Shown piece by piece: positions 10,485 through 19,583 of a DNA stretch of 64,000 nt; the first letter of the stretch is position 1; every line of letters starts with the position of its first letter. The DNA lies in NCBI RefSeq assembly GCF_030814835.1, contig NZ_JAUSVS010000004.1:124001-188000 (forward strand). The letters run 5' to 3'. The notes under the pieces were generated by a model. The model searched no databases and was not told the DNA's origin. It worked only from the letters and a program-made list of their open reading frames with translations. A program made the translations under genes and the position numbers. This DNA is from Caulobacter ginsengisoli. GTDB taxonomy: Bacteria > Pseudomonadota > Alphaproteobacteria > Caulobacterales > Caulobacteraceae.

Positions 10485-11132
10485 CTAGTTCGTCGCGGGC
10501 GCTGGGGTCGGAGCAGGAGCCGGCGCGGGCGCCGGATCGAAGCTCACGGTCGGCGCGGTCTGGCTGCTGGCCGTGGCCTGGAAGATCTGCGCCGGCTTCT
10601 GGCCGCCGTAGAGGGTCTTGGCCCAGATCACGCTCGGGAAGGTCCGCAACGAGGTGTTGTAGACCCGCGCGGCCTCATTGTAGTCGCGGCGGGCGATGGC
10701 GATGCGGTTCTCCGTCCCTTCCAGCTGCGACTGCAGGGCCAGGAAGTTGGCGTTCGACTTCAGGTCCGGATAGTTCTCTTGGATCATCATCAGCCGGCCG
10801 AGCACGCCCGACAGCTTGTCCTGGGCCGCCGCGTACTGCTGGAACTGCGCCGGATTGGTGATGGTCGAGGCGTCGACCTTGACCTGGGTGGCGCTGGCCC
10901 GCGCTTCGGTCACGGCGGTCAGCACCGCCTTCTCCTGGGCCGCATAGCCCTTCACGGTCGAGACCAGGTTGGGAATCAGGTCGGCGCGCCGCTGGTACTG
11001 GTTCTGCACCTCGCCCCAGGCGGCCTTGGTCTTCTCGTCGTTGGTCGGAATTGAATTGATCCCGCAGCCGGACAGCACAACGGCCACGGCCAGCGCCGGC
11101 AGCAGCCGGAGCACGGAGGTCAGTCGATTCAT
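10485..11132 (-). CDS. lemA: LemA family lipoprotein
   Basis: 215 residues from ATG at 11132, preceded by GGGGAAGA. A signal sequence ends in a lipobox (VVLSGCG), after which comes the all-helical LemA core: WGEVQNQYQRRADLIPNLVSTVKGYA, ENYPDLKSNANFLALQSQLEGTENRIA and VYNTSLRTFPSVIWAKTLYG are diagnostic. The C-terminus is a Pro/Ala-rich spacer (PAPAPAPAPTPAP). LemA proteins are envelope-anchored helical bundles of uncertain role, often encoded with TPM proteins and with HtpX. Here lemA leads a run of five or six genes on the minus strand, so it probably carries the operon promoter. The long upstream in-frame extension lacks a ribosome site and was rejected. Confidence 0.9.
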   Translation of the reverse strand: MNRLTSVLRLLPALAVAVVLSGCGINSIPTNDEKTKAAWGEVQNQYQRRADLIPNLVSTVKGYAAQEKAVLTAVTEARASATQVKVDASTITNPAQFQQYAAAQDKLSGVLGRLMMIQENYPDLKSNANFLALQSQLEGTENRIAIARRDYNEAARVYNTSLRTFPSVIWAKTLYGGQKPAQIFQATASSQTAPTVSFDPAPAPAPAPTPAPATN

Positions 11133-11287
11133 CGGGTCTTCCCCTTCAAAGGCGCCGCCCTTTGGCGCCCGTTGGGGGAATATAGGCACACCTGGGCGGC
11201 GGCGTGAGTGATCTGCCGCAAAATCGCGCGAGTCCGGTTGCTCCCTGGCGAGGCTCACCCTACGAAAGGGCCAGCAGGGAGCCTTGC

Positions 11288-11530
11288 ATGTCCAACCCCT
11301 TCACCGACCATCCCAACGCGGTCAACGAGACCTATGGCGAGCATATGGGCGTGGCCTGGGGCGTCGGCGCCTCGCTGTTCGTGGCCAGCCTGGCCTGTTT
11401 CGCCCACGGCCTCTTCCCCTTCCTGTTCAAGACCACCGGCAGCCGCGCCATCGTGCGGCTCTACGGCAAGGTGACGGGCCGCAAGCCCGATGGGGCCGGG
11501 TTCGGCGACTGGTCCGGGGCGGGCGTCTAG
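11288..11530 (+). CDS. DUF6356 family membrane protein
   Basis: 80 residues from ATG at 11288 with GGGAG a few bases upstream. The sequence has a polar N-terminus (MSNPFTDHPNAVNETYGEHM), one hydrophobic segment (GVGASLFVASLACFAHGLFPFLF, about 24-46) and a basic tail (GSRAIVRLYGKVTGRK). HP...V.ETY.EH followed by a single helix with A.HGLFPFLF is what I recognise as DUF6356, a small alphaproteobacterial inner-membrane family of unknown function. It is monocistronic: a composite repeat element begins 3 bp after the stop. Confidence 0.8.
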   Translation: MSNPFTDHPNAVNETYGEHMGVAWGVGASLFVASLACFAHGLFPFLFKTTGSRAIVRLYGKVTGRKPDGAGFGDWSGAGV

Positions 11531-11533
11531 AAC

Positions 11534-11768
11534 AACTCCGCCCCCGGCGGGGGCGGACGGCCCGCCCGAGGCGCGCCTGCAGCGCGCCCGTGGCCGGCCC
11601 GGTGAGGGTTTCGGGGCCGTGCGGCGGTCGGCGACAGGTTTCCCCGGCTATTGTGCTTGGCGCCTAGCCCATGGGCTTCAGGTAGCTACATCTGACCACC
11701 ACACGGCCTTGAAACCCTCACCGGACCTCGCTCTGGCGAGGTCGTCCGCTCCCGCCGGGAGCGGAGAG
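11534..11768. repeat. Composite inverted-arm intergenic element, copy 1
   Basis: Begins 3 bp after the DUF6356 stop. Left arm (about 11534-11611): AACTCCGCCCCCGG..., then a GCGCGCCTGCAGCGCGCCCG core, then CCGGTGAGGGTTTC. Right arm (about 11711-11768), read on the minus strand, starts CTCCGCTCCCGGCGGGAGC, has a shorter different core and ends in the same CCGGTGAGGGTTTC. The two arms are inverted around about 100 bp of unrelated DNA. The left arm matches, over about 33 identical bases, the right arm of the element at 24038-24260 in inverse orientation. This accounts for the gap between 11530 and the Ku gene. Confidence 0.75.
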
Positions 11769-11814
11769 AACGAGTCGCCGCGCGGCGCGTTAGGCCGGGG
11801 CAACCCGGAGTTCC

Positions 11815-12651
11815 ATGATGGCCGCGCGTCCCACCTGGCAGGGCCACCTGCGCCTCTCCCTCGTCTCCTGCCCCGTCGCCCTCTACACGGCGACCTCGCG
11901 GTCGGGCGAGGTGCATTTCAACATGCTGCACAAGAAGACCCACAACCGCATCCGCATGATCCCCACCGATCCGGAGCTGGGGCCGATCGAGCGGTCGGAC
12001 ATCGTCAAGGGCTTCGAGATTTCCAAGGACCACTATGTCGTGGTCACCCAGGACGAGATCGACAACGTCCGGCTGGAAAGCACCCGCACCATCGACATTG
12101 ACCGCTTCGTCGACGAGAGCGAGATCGACCGCCTCTACTGGAACGACCCCTACTACCTGGTCCCCGACGGCAAGGTGGCGGTCGAGGCCTTCAGCGTCAT
12201 CCGCGAGGCGATGGAGAAGGCCGGCAAGATCGCGCTTGGCCGGGTGGTCATGCACCAGCGCGAGCGGCTGCTGGCCATGGAGCCGCGCGACCGGGGCCTG
12301 CTGGCCTATACCCTGCGCACCCATGACGAGGTCCGCGATCCGGCCGACGTGTTCGGCGACATCCCGGCCGTGCGGCCCGACAAGGGCATGATCGACATCG
12401 CCGCCCGGATCATCGATCAGAAGGCCGGCGACTTCGACCCCAGCGATTTCAAGGACCACTACGAAAACGCCCTGCGCGACCTGATCAAGGCCAAGCAGAA
12501 GGCCCACGGCAAGACCGTGGCGGTCGAGGCGCCGCAGGAGGCCGAGGTCATCGACCTGATGGAGGCGCTGCGGCGGAGCCTGGGGCAGAAGGGTGGGGCG
12601 GGGAAGAAGCCCGCCGCGCACAAGAAAGCGCCGGCCAAAAAGCGCGCCTGA
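11815..12651 (+). CDS. ku: Ku protein, non-homologous end joining
   Basis: 278 residues. Bacterial Ku forms a homodimeric ring that loads onto double-strand DNA ends and recruits LigD. The Ku core is evident (WQGHLRLSLVSCPVALYTAT, FNMLHKKTHNRIRM, KGFEISKDHYVVVTQDEI, WNDPYYLVPDGKVAVEAFSVIREAM, LLAYTLRTHDEVRD). The C-terminus is a Lys/Ala-rich tail (KKPAAHKKAPAKKRA), the basic extension known to help DNA binding. Two adjacent ATGs (11815, 11818) are possible; CGGAG ends 4 and 7 nt before them, so the second may be the true start. No LigD is present in the window, so any partner ligase is encoded elsewhere. Confidence 0.93.
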   Translation: MMAARPTWQGHLRLSLVSCPVALYTATSRSGEVHFNMLHKKTHNRIRMIPTDPELGPIERSDIVKGFEISKDHYVVVTQDEIDNVRLESTRTIDIDRFVDESEIDRLYWNDPYYLVPDGKVAVEAFSVIREAMEKAGKIALGRVVMHQRERLLAMEPRDRGLLAYTLRTHDEVRDPADVFGDIPAVRPDKGMIDIAARIIDQKAGDFDPSDFKDHYENALRDLIKAKQKAHGKTVAVEAPQEAEVIDLMEALRRSLGQKGGAGKKPAAHKKAPAKKRA

Positions 12652-12671
12652 GCGGTCTCGGACCCATCCAT

Positions 12672-12703
12672 CCGCTCATCCCCGCGAAAGCGGGGATGAG
12701 CGG
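12672..12703. terminator. Perfect 14-bp hairpin with GAAA loop between convergent genes
   Basis: CCGCTCATCCCCGC (12672-12685) pairs without mismatch to GCGGGGATGAGCGG (12690-12703) around a GAAA tetraloop. It sits between the convergent stops of ku (12651) and the 12720-13223 gene. No T-run follows. The CTCATCCCCGCGAAAGCGGGGATGAG form is a dispersed palindrome of alphaproteobacteria, so it may be both a repeat and a two-way transcription barrier. Confidence 0.55.
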
Positions 12704-12719
12704 AAGTGAGGGGACTGCG

Positions 12720-13223
12720 CTAGCGGCTCGGTTCGATGAACCTGAGCGATTTGAACAGCCTGTGCAACTGCACCACGCCGGCATAGCCATTTGAGCAGGC
12801 GTTGATCGCCAGTTTCAGGCCTGGCCGCTTCTCCGGTTCAACCCACACATAGGCCGAGGTCTCGAAGGTGCAATTCTCAACGCCCTCGATTGGCCCAGTG
12901 AAGATCACGGCCTTTCTGCCGTCGATAACCGTGTCCTCGGCGTCATAGCCGGGCTTGGATCGCAGGTAATCCATACCGGCGGCATAAAGGCCGTATTCGA
13001 AATCGAACCCAAACCTCGCACTTTCATAGTGCCCGAAAAACCCATCCTCGCTCTTGACTGGAAGAAGCTGAATGTCTGCCGGCGCCTCGAAGGTGAAGGC
13101 GTTACCCGCCTTGACCGTTATCCAGCCGTCGTCCTGCGCGAGCGCCGCCCCGCCCAACAGGCAGAGGACCAGGGCGATGGGGAGGCGGCTTTTCAGGATC
13201 GATTTCAAAGCCGCCTCCTTCAT
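12720..13223 (-). CDS. Secreted hypothetical protein
   Basis: 167 residues with a signal peptide (LPIALVLCLLGGAALAQDD, cleavage after ALA at about residue 29). The mature protein looks like a single beta-rich domain: WITVKAGNAFTFEAPADIQLLPV, YESARFGFDFEYGLYAAG, RKAVIFTG. Two cysteines (VENCTFET and INACSNGY) could form a disulfide. The pattern resembles proteins that measure a lipid- or ligand-like load in the periplasm, but I do not recognise the family. Its ATG is 3 bp after the stop of the DUF1993 gene, so the two are probably cotranscribed. Confidence 0.68.
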   Translation of the reverse strand: MKEAALKSILKSRLPIALVLCLLGGAALAQDDGWITVKAGNAFTFEAPADIQLLPVKSEDGFFGHYESARFGFDFEYGLYAAGMDYLRSKPGYDAEDTVIDGRKAVIFTGPIEGVENCTFETSAYVWVEPEKRPGLKLAINACSNGYAGVVQLHRLFKSLRFIEPSR

Positions 13224-13226
13224 TTC

Positions 13227-13748
13227 CTACGCCGCCAGCGCCTGGCCGCCGGCTAGGAAGTCCATCTTGCCCAGCGGCACGCCCTGAGCGCGCAGGATGG
13301 CGTAGGCGGTGGTCACATGGAACAGGAAGTTGGGCAGCGAGAAGCCGGTCAGGAACTCCGTACCCGTGAAGGTCATGGTGCGGTTCGGCAGCTTCAGCTC
13401 GATGGTCCGGCCCTCGCCGCCGTCGACGTCCTCGCGCTTGATCGAGGCCAGGAAGGCCTGGGTCTTGGCGATGCGCTCTCTCAGTTCGGCGAAGGTGGTC
13501 TCGGTGTCGGGCATGCTGGGCGCTTCCTGTTGGGCGAAGCGGGCGGCGCCGCCCTTGGCCGCGTCGCTGGCCAGCTGGATCTGGCGGGTGAAGGAGGCCA
13601 TGTCGTCGATCAGCTTGGCCTCGGCCAGGGTTTCCAGGCCGGGACCGCCGGCCTTGGCATGGGCCTCGGCCTTGTCCAGGAACGAGGCGAGGTTGCCCAG
13701 CATGCGCTGGTACACAGGGATGGAGACGTCGTAGAGGGAGAGGGACAC
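13227..13748 (-). CDS. DUF1993 domain protein
   Basis: 173 residues, recognised as DUF1993: YDVSIPVYQRMLGNLASFLDKAEAHA at the start, LIDDMASFTRQIQLASDAAK in the middle and NFLFHVTTAYAILRAQGVPLGKMDFL at the end. These are cytosolic four-helix proteins of the DinB/YfiT-like bundle class; the FHVTTAYAILR histidine is one of the usual metal-type positions. The biochemical function is unknown. It is followed 3 bp later by a secreted hypothetical gene and preceded by a 78-bp gap after which the kinase gene ends on the same strand. Confidence 0.83.
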   Translation of the reverse strand: MSLSLYDVSIPVYQRMLGNLASFLDKAEAHAKAGGPGLETLAEAKLIDDMASFTRQIQLASDAAKGGAARFAQQEAPSMPDTETTFAELRERIAKTQAFLASIKREDVDGGEGRTIELKLPNRTMTFTGTEFLTGFSLPNFLFHVTTAYAILRAQGVPLGKMDFLAGGQALAA

Positions 13749-13826
13749 GGGCGTTTCCTTAGTCTTGATTGAGGATGCAGGGCAGATAGGTCCTGCGCCC
13801 AGCCGCCGCCAGTGGCCGTAAGGAAT

Positions 13827-15530
13827 TCAGCCGGCCGCCACCTCGCCCAGCCGGAAAGCCTGCAGCGCCCGGGCCAGCTTCTCGGCCAGCTCGCCGTCGA
13901 CGAAGGGCTTGTGGACGATGTGGTCCTCGCTGGCCTCGACCAGGGCGCCGGCGTCGGCATAGCCGGTGGCGAACAGGATCGGCACGCCAGGGCGGCGGGT
14001 TACGATCTCGCGGGCGACCTCGGCGCCGTTCATGCCGGGCATGGCGAAGTCCAGCAGCACCGCGTCGATCCGCTTGCGGCTATCCAGGGTCCGCAGCGCC
14101 GCCCCGCCGCTGCCGGCCTCGACGATCCGGTAGCCCAGGTCGCGCAGGATGCCGGCGGTGATCTCACGCACCGCCGCGTCGTCATCGACCACCAGCACGG
14201 TCGCCCCGTCCTTGGCCCGGATCGGCGGCGGTGGCGGCGAGGCGGAGGCCTCCTGCCGGCAGGCGGCCACCGCGCGGGGCAGATAGACCCTGACCGTGGT
14301 GCCTCGGCCGAGCTCGGTGTCGATCGCCACCCCCCCGCCGGACTGCTTGGCCAGGCCGAACACCTGGGAGAGGCCCAGGCCCGAGCCCGCCCCGACGGGC
14401 TTGGTGGTGAAGAAGGGCTCGAAGGCCTTGGCGAGCACGTCTTCGGTCATGCCCGAGCCGGTGTCGCTGACCGCCACCATCACATAGTCGCCGGCGGCCG
14501 GCTCCTCGGACCGGCGTGGCTCGCCCAGTTGGCAGTTGCCGGTCTCGACGGTCAGGGTCCCGCCGACCTCCATGGCGTCGCGGGCGTTGATGGCCAGGTT
14601 CAGCACCACCAGTTCGATCTGGGTCGGATCGGCCATGGCCGGCCACAGCGCCTGGCCCAGCCGGGTCTCGATGCGGGTCGATCCGCCCATGGTCGATTGC
14701 AGCAGGTCGCGCATGCCCCGGACCGTGTCGTTGAGGTCGACGACCCGCGGCTCCAGCTTCTGGCGGCGCGAGAAGGCCAGCATCTGGGCGGTCAGCTTGG
14801 CCCCCCGCTCGGCCGCCTCGGCCATCATCGACAGGCGCCGCAGGGTGGCGGCGTCGGCAGTGGTCTTCTGCATCTGGCGGATGTTGCCCAGCACCACCAT
14901 CAGGAGGTTGTTGAAGTCGTGGGCGACGCCGGAGGTGAGCTGGCCGACAGCCTCCAGCCGCTGGGCCTGGCGCAGGGCTTTTTCGGCCTTCTCGCGTTCG
15001 GCGATCTGGTCGGCCAGCTGGCGGTTGGCCGCTTCCAGTTCGGCCGTGCGCTCCTCGACCCGCAGTTCCAGCTGGGCCTCGGCGCGGCGGATTTCCTCGA
15101 TGCGCTCGCGGGCCTCGTACTGCCGCAGCCGGCCGCGCAGGGCGGTGCGGACGACACTGACCAGGGTGGTGGGGTGGAAGGGCCGCTCCAGGAAGCTGAC
15201 ATTGCCCAGCGCCGTCGACAGCCGCTTGGCCCCGGGATTGCGCTCCAGCCCGCCGCCGCGCTGGGCCAGCAGCACGAAGGGAAAGTCCGACCAGGCCGGC
15301 TGGTTCTCGATCCAGCGCGACAGGTCGGTCAGGTCGCCGCCGCTGAGGGCTTCCTCCACCGCCACCGCCACCGCGGCCCCCCGGGTCAGTTCACGGACCA
15401 GCTCGGGCAGATCTGCGCAGATGGTGGCGTACAGGTCGGCTTCGCGCAGGATGGAAAGGGCGATAGCGGCGTCGCGGCCGGTGGGAGCCAGGACCAGGGT
15501 CCGTTCCGAAAGGGGTCCGCCCCTGCTCAT
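13827..15530 (-). CDS. Hybrid sensor histidine kinase / response regulator
   Basis: 567 residues, cytosolic (no membrane segment). Domains in order: an N-terminal receiver-like domain (about 9-125) with no obvious phosphoacceptor Asp (AVAVAVEEAL); a coiled coil (about 135-190); a HisKA dimerisation helix with phosphoacceptor H204 in GVAHDFNNLL; a HATPase_c domain with the N box NLAINARDAM (311-320), DTGSG (356-360) and GSGLGLS (382-388); and a C-terminal receiver with VVDDD (447-451) and phosphoacceptor D494 in LLDFAMPGM. Its ATG overlaps the KaiC stop by 4 nt (ATGA), so the pair is translationally coupled. The kinase probably reads out a state of the KaiC-like ATPase; the output regulator is not nearby. 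Confidence 0.92.
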   Translation of the reverse strand: MSRGGPLSERTLVLAPTGRDAAIALSILREADLYATICADLPELVRELTRGAAVAVAVEEALSGGDLTDLSRWIENQPAWSDFPFVLLAQRGGGLERNPGAKRLSTALGNVSFLERPFHPTTLVSVVRTALRGRLRQYEARERIEEIRRAEAQLELRVEERTAELEAANRQLADQIAEREKAEKALRQAQRLEAVGQLTSGVAHDFNNLLMVVLGNIRQMQKTTADAATLRRLSMMAEAAERGAKLTAQMLAFSRRQKLEPRVVDLNDTVRGMRDLLQSTMGGSTRIETRLGQALWPAMADPTQIELVVLNLAINARDAMEVGGTLTVETGNCQLGEPRRSEEPAAGDYVMVAVSDTGSGMTEDVLAKAFEPFFTTKPVGAGSGLGLSQVFGLAKQSGGGVAIDTELGRGTTVRVYLPRAVAACRQEASASPPPPPIRAKDGATVLVVDDDAAVREITAGILRDLGYRIVEAGSGGAALRTLDSRKRIDAVLLDFAMPGMNGAEVAREIVTRRPGVPILFATGYADAGALVEASEDHIVHKPFVDGELAEKLARALQAFRLGEVAAG

Positions 15531-17029
15531 GCCGAGGCGTCACCCATCAGCCCCGAACCCTGGCCAACGAAGTTGGGCACCCCGCGCAGCACCCCCTGGA
15601 AGCCGTCCAGAGGCTCGCCCAGCGACAGGCCGCGCTGGCTGATCTCGTATTCGCGGATGGTCTTCTCGTGCTGGCCCGCTCGCTTCTTGATCACCGAGAC
15701 GGCGCGCCGCACGCTGCCCATCGCCTCGAAGTAGCGCAGCAGGACGACGGTGTCGGCCAGGTAGGTGACGTCGACCGGAGCCTTCATCTCGCCGACCAAG
15801 CCGTGCTGGGCGACGGTCAGGAAGGTCGTGGCCCCCTGGCGGTTCAGATACTGCAGCAGCTCGTGGATGTGCAGGACCAGGAAGTTCTCTTCCGGCATCG
15901 AGGCCTGGTAGCCGTTGAGGCTGTCGATGACGACGGTCCTGATCTTCTCCTTGTCGACACAGGCCCGCACCCGGGCGGTGAACTCACCGGGCGACAGCTC
16001 GGCGGCGTCGATCTGCTCGATGATCAGGTTGCCCTGGTCGCGCAACGCCTCGATGTCCATGCCCAGGTCCCGCATGCGGTCGAACAGCAGGCCCAGTTCC
16101 TCGTCGAAGACGAACAGGGCGGCCTTCTCGCCACGCCCGACCGCCGCGCAGGCGAAATGGATGGCGAACAGCGACTTGCCGGTGCCGGCCGGCCCCAGGA
16201 TCAGGGCGCTGGAGCCGTGCTCGACGCCGCCGCCCAGCAGGGCGTCCAGCCCGGTGATGCCACTGGTCGTGCGGCCCCGCTCGAAGGGGGTGCGATGCTC
16301 GGCGGCGACCAGCCGCGGATAGACCTCCAGCCCGCCGGTCTTGATGTTGAAGTCGTGGTAGCCGCCCCGGAAGCGCCGGCCGCGATACTTGATCACCCGC
16401 ACCCGCCGCCGCTCGGCGCCGTATTCGGGGGCCAGTTCCTCCAGCCTGACCACGCCATGGGCGACGCTGTGGACGGTCTTGTCCAGGCTGTCGGTGGTCA
16501 GGTCGTCGAGCATCAGCACGGTGGCGCCGTGCTTGGCGAAATAGTGTTTCAGGGCCAGGACCTGGCGGCGATAGCGCAACGAGCCCTGGGCCAGCAGGCG
16601 AATTTCCGACAGGCTGTCGATTACGACGCGGCTGGGTCTGTGACGTTCCACCGCCTCGAAGATCATCCGGGTGGTCTCGCCCAGTTCGAGGTCGGAGGAA
16701 TAGAGCAGGCTCTGCTGCTGCTGCTCGTCCAGCAGGCTCTCGGGCGGCACCAGTTCGAAGACGGTGATCCCGTCCAGCGTCCAGCCGTGCGAGGTGGCGC
16801 TGGCCCGAAGTTCCTCCTCGGTCTCGGCGAGGGAGATGTAGAGACAGGCCTCGCCGAGCGCCGCCCCGGTCATCAGGAAGCTGAGCGCCGCGGTGGTCTT
16901 GCCGGTTCCCGGGCTGCCTTCCAGCAGATAGACCCGATCGCGCTGGAAACCCCCGCTGAGGATTTCGTCCAACCCGGCCACGCCGGTGGCCGCATCCTTG
17001 ATAAGGTCCATCAGCCGGCTGTCGTGCAT
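15527..17029 (-). CDS. KaiC-like dual RecA-domain ATPase
   Basis: 500 residues with two KaiC/RecA domains. The first Walker A is GSPGTGKT (38-45) with Walker B-like RVVIDSLSEI; the second is GPAGTGKS (279-286) with RTVVIDSLNG. Each domain starts with the KaiC hallmark (TGVAGLDEILSGG and SGITGLDALLGGG). The C-terminus KKRAGQHEKTIREYEI is typical of KaiC-type proteins, in which nearby Ser/Thr are autophosphorylated in clock homologues. No kaiA or kaiB is present. Coupling to a hybrid histidine kinase is a recurrent non-cyanobacterial arrangement thought to serve stress or light signalling. The ATG at 17029 is preceded by AGGAA. Confidence 0.92.
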   Translation of the reverse strand: MHDSRLMDLIKDAATGVAGLDEILSGGFQRDRVYLLEGSPGTGKTTAALSFLMTGAALGEACLYISLAETEEELRASATSHGWTLDGITVFELVPPESLLDEQQQQSLLYSSDLELGETTRMIFEAVERHRPSRVVIDSLSEIRLLAQGSLRYRRQVLALKHYFAKHGATVLMLDDLTTDSLDKTVHSVAHGVVRLEELAPEYGAERRRVRVIKYRGRRFRGGYHDFNIKTGGLEVYPRLVAAEHRTPFERGRTTSGITGLDALLGGGVEHGSSALILGPAGTGKSLFAIHFACAAVGRGEKAALFVFDEELGLLFDRMRDLGMDIEALRDQGNLIIEQIDAAELSPGEFTARVRACVDKEKIRTVVIDSLNGYQASMPEENFLVLHIHELLQYLNRQGATTFLTVAQHGLVGEMKAPVDVTYLADTVVLLRYFEAMGSVRRAVSVIKKRAGQHEKTIREYEISQRGLSLGEPLDGFQGVLRGVPNFVGQGSGLMGDASA

Positions 17030-17102
17030 GGAAGGTTCCTGTCCGCCCCGTGTCTGGCCGTAACGCCGAAACCCGGGAACCCGTTCAACAGGAGGGAACT
17101 TT

Positions 17103-17878
17103 TTACGGTTCGATCGCCGCCAGGGCGCCGGTCATCGCCGCCTGCAGCACCGGCCGCAGACGCCCCGCCCGGGCCGGGTCGATGCGGGCCGGCGGGTCGT
17201 CGGCCAGGTGGGTGTGCTTGCACAGCTCCATCTGCAGCGCGTGAATCCCCCAGCCCGGCCGGCCATAGTTGCGGGTGATGAAGCCGCCCTTGAAACGGCC
17301 ATCCAGCACGGCGGTAAAGTCCGACGCCTCACAGGCCGCCCAGGCCGCCGCCCGGACCAAGGGCCCGCAGGCCTTGCCGTCGGCGGTCCCCAGGTTGAGG
17401 TCGGGTAGCCGCCCCTCGAACAGCCGGGGCACGACGCCGGTGATCGAATGGGCGTCCCAGAGCAGGGCGTAGCCGTGCCGCTCGATGGAGGTCGCCAGGG
17501 CTTCGCTGAGCGCCTCGTGATAGGGCCGCCAGAAGGTTTCCAGCCGCTCGGCGGTCTCGGCCTCGGTGGGGGGATCGGCGTAGATCGGCGCGCCGTCGAA
17601 GGTCTCCAGCGGGATCAGGCCCGTGCCGTTCTGGCCGGGATAGAGGGGGGCGTTGTCAGGCGGGCGGTTGAGATCGATGACCAGCCGCGACCAGCGGGGG
17701 GTCAGGGTGGTGGCGCCCAGTTCGGCCACGAAATCGTAGAGGGCCGGCTGCTCGAAGTCGGTGTCGTCCAGCTTCAGGGCCTCACCGCTCATCCGCGCGG
17801 CGATGTCGTCGGGAATATCGGTTCCCACATGCGGGAAGCTGACGACGAGCGGCGAGGGGCCCTGGCGGACGGTGACGG

Positions 17879-17882
<4 letters not shown>
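17103..17882 (-). CDS. hutG: N-formylglutamate deformylase
   Basis: 259 residues. It hydrolyses N-formyl-L-glutamate to L-glutamate and formate, the last step of the HutF-type histidine pathway. N-formylglutamate amidohydrolase signatures are seen: [14 protein letters not shown] near the N-terminus, [29 protein letters not shown] (Asp/His metal site), and the C-terminal [22 protein letters not shown]. Its ATG overlaps the hutH stop by 4 nt (ATGA), so expression is coupled. The neighbouring hutF makes formylglutamate, confirming hutG here as the deformylase rather than a formiminoglutamase. Confidence 0.93.
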
Positions 17883-19381
<1,499 letters not shown>

Positions 19382-19388
19382 CCGGCAG

Positions 19389-19567
19389 TCCTCCCCCGGA
19401 GGGGGAGGGGGACCGCGCCGAAGGCGTGGTGGAGGGGGTCAGCCACTACATCCACCTCGATCCAGCGAGTCTCAACCGATCCGCCGCGTTCTATTCTGAC
19501 GCCTGCATGTAGGCTCAAACCCCCTCCACCATGCTCCGCATGGTCCCCCTCCCCCTCCGGGGGAGGA
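19389..19567. repeat. 179-bp MITE-like element between hutU and hutH
   Basis: Terminal inverted repeats of about 26 bp begin TCCTCCCCCGGAGGGGGAGG at both ends; a second inner inverted pair is GGTGGAGGGGGT / ACCCCCTCCACC. The full length, including the core with CTACATGCAGG and ACGCGGCGG, is homologous in inverse orientation to 39717-39895, which is also 179 bp. It sits inside the hut operon, 7 nt from the hutH ATG. It carries no ORF of its own that I trust. Confidence 0.85.
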
Positions 19568-19583
19568 TTGTATGAGACGGTGT

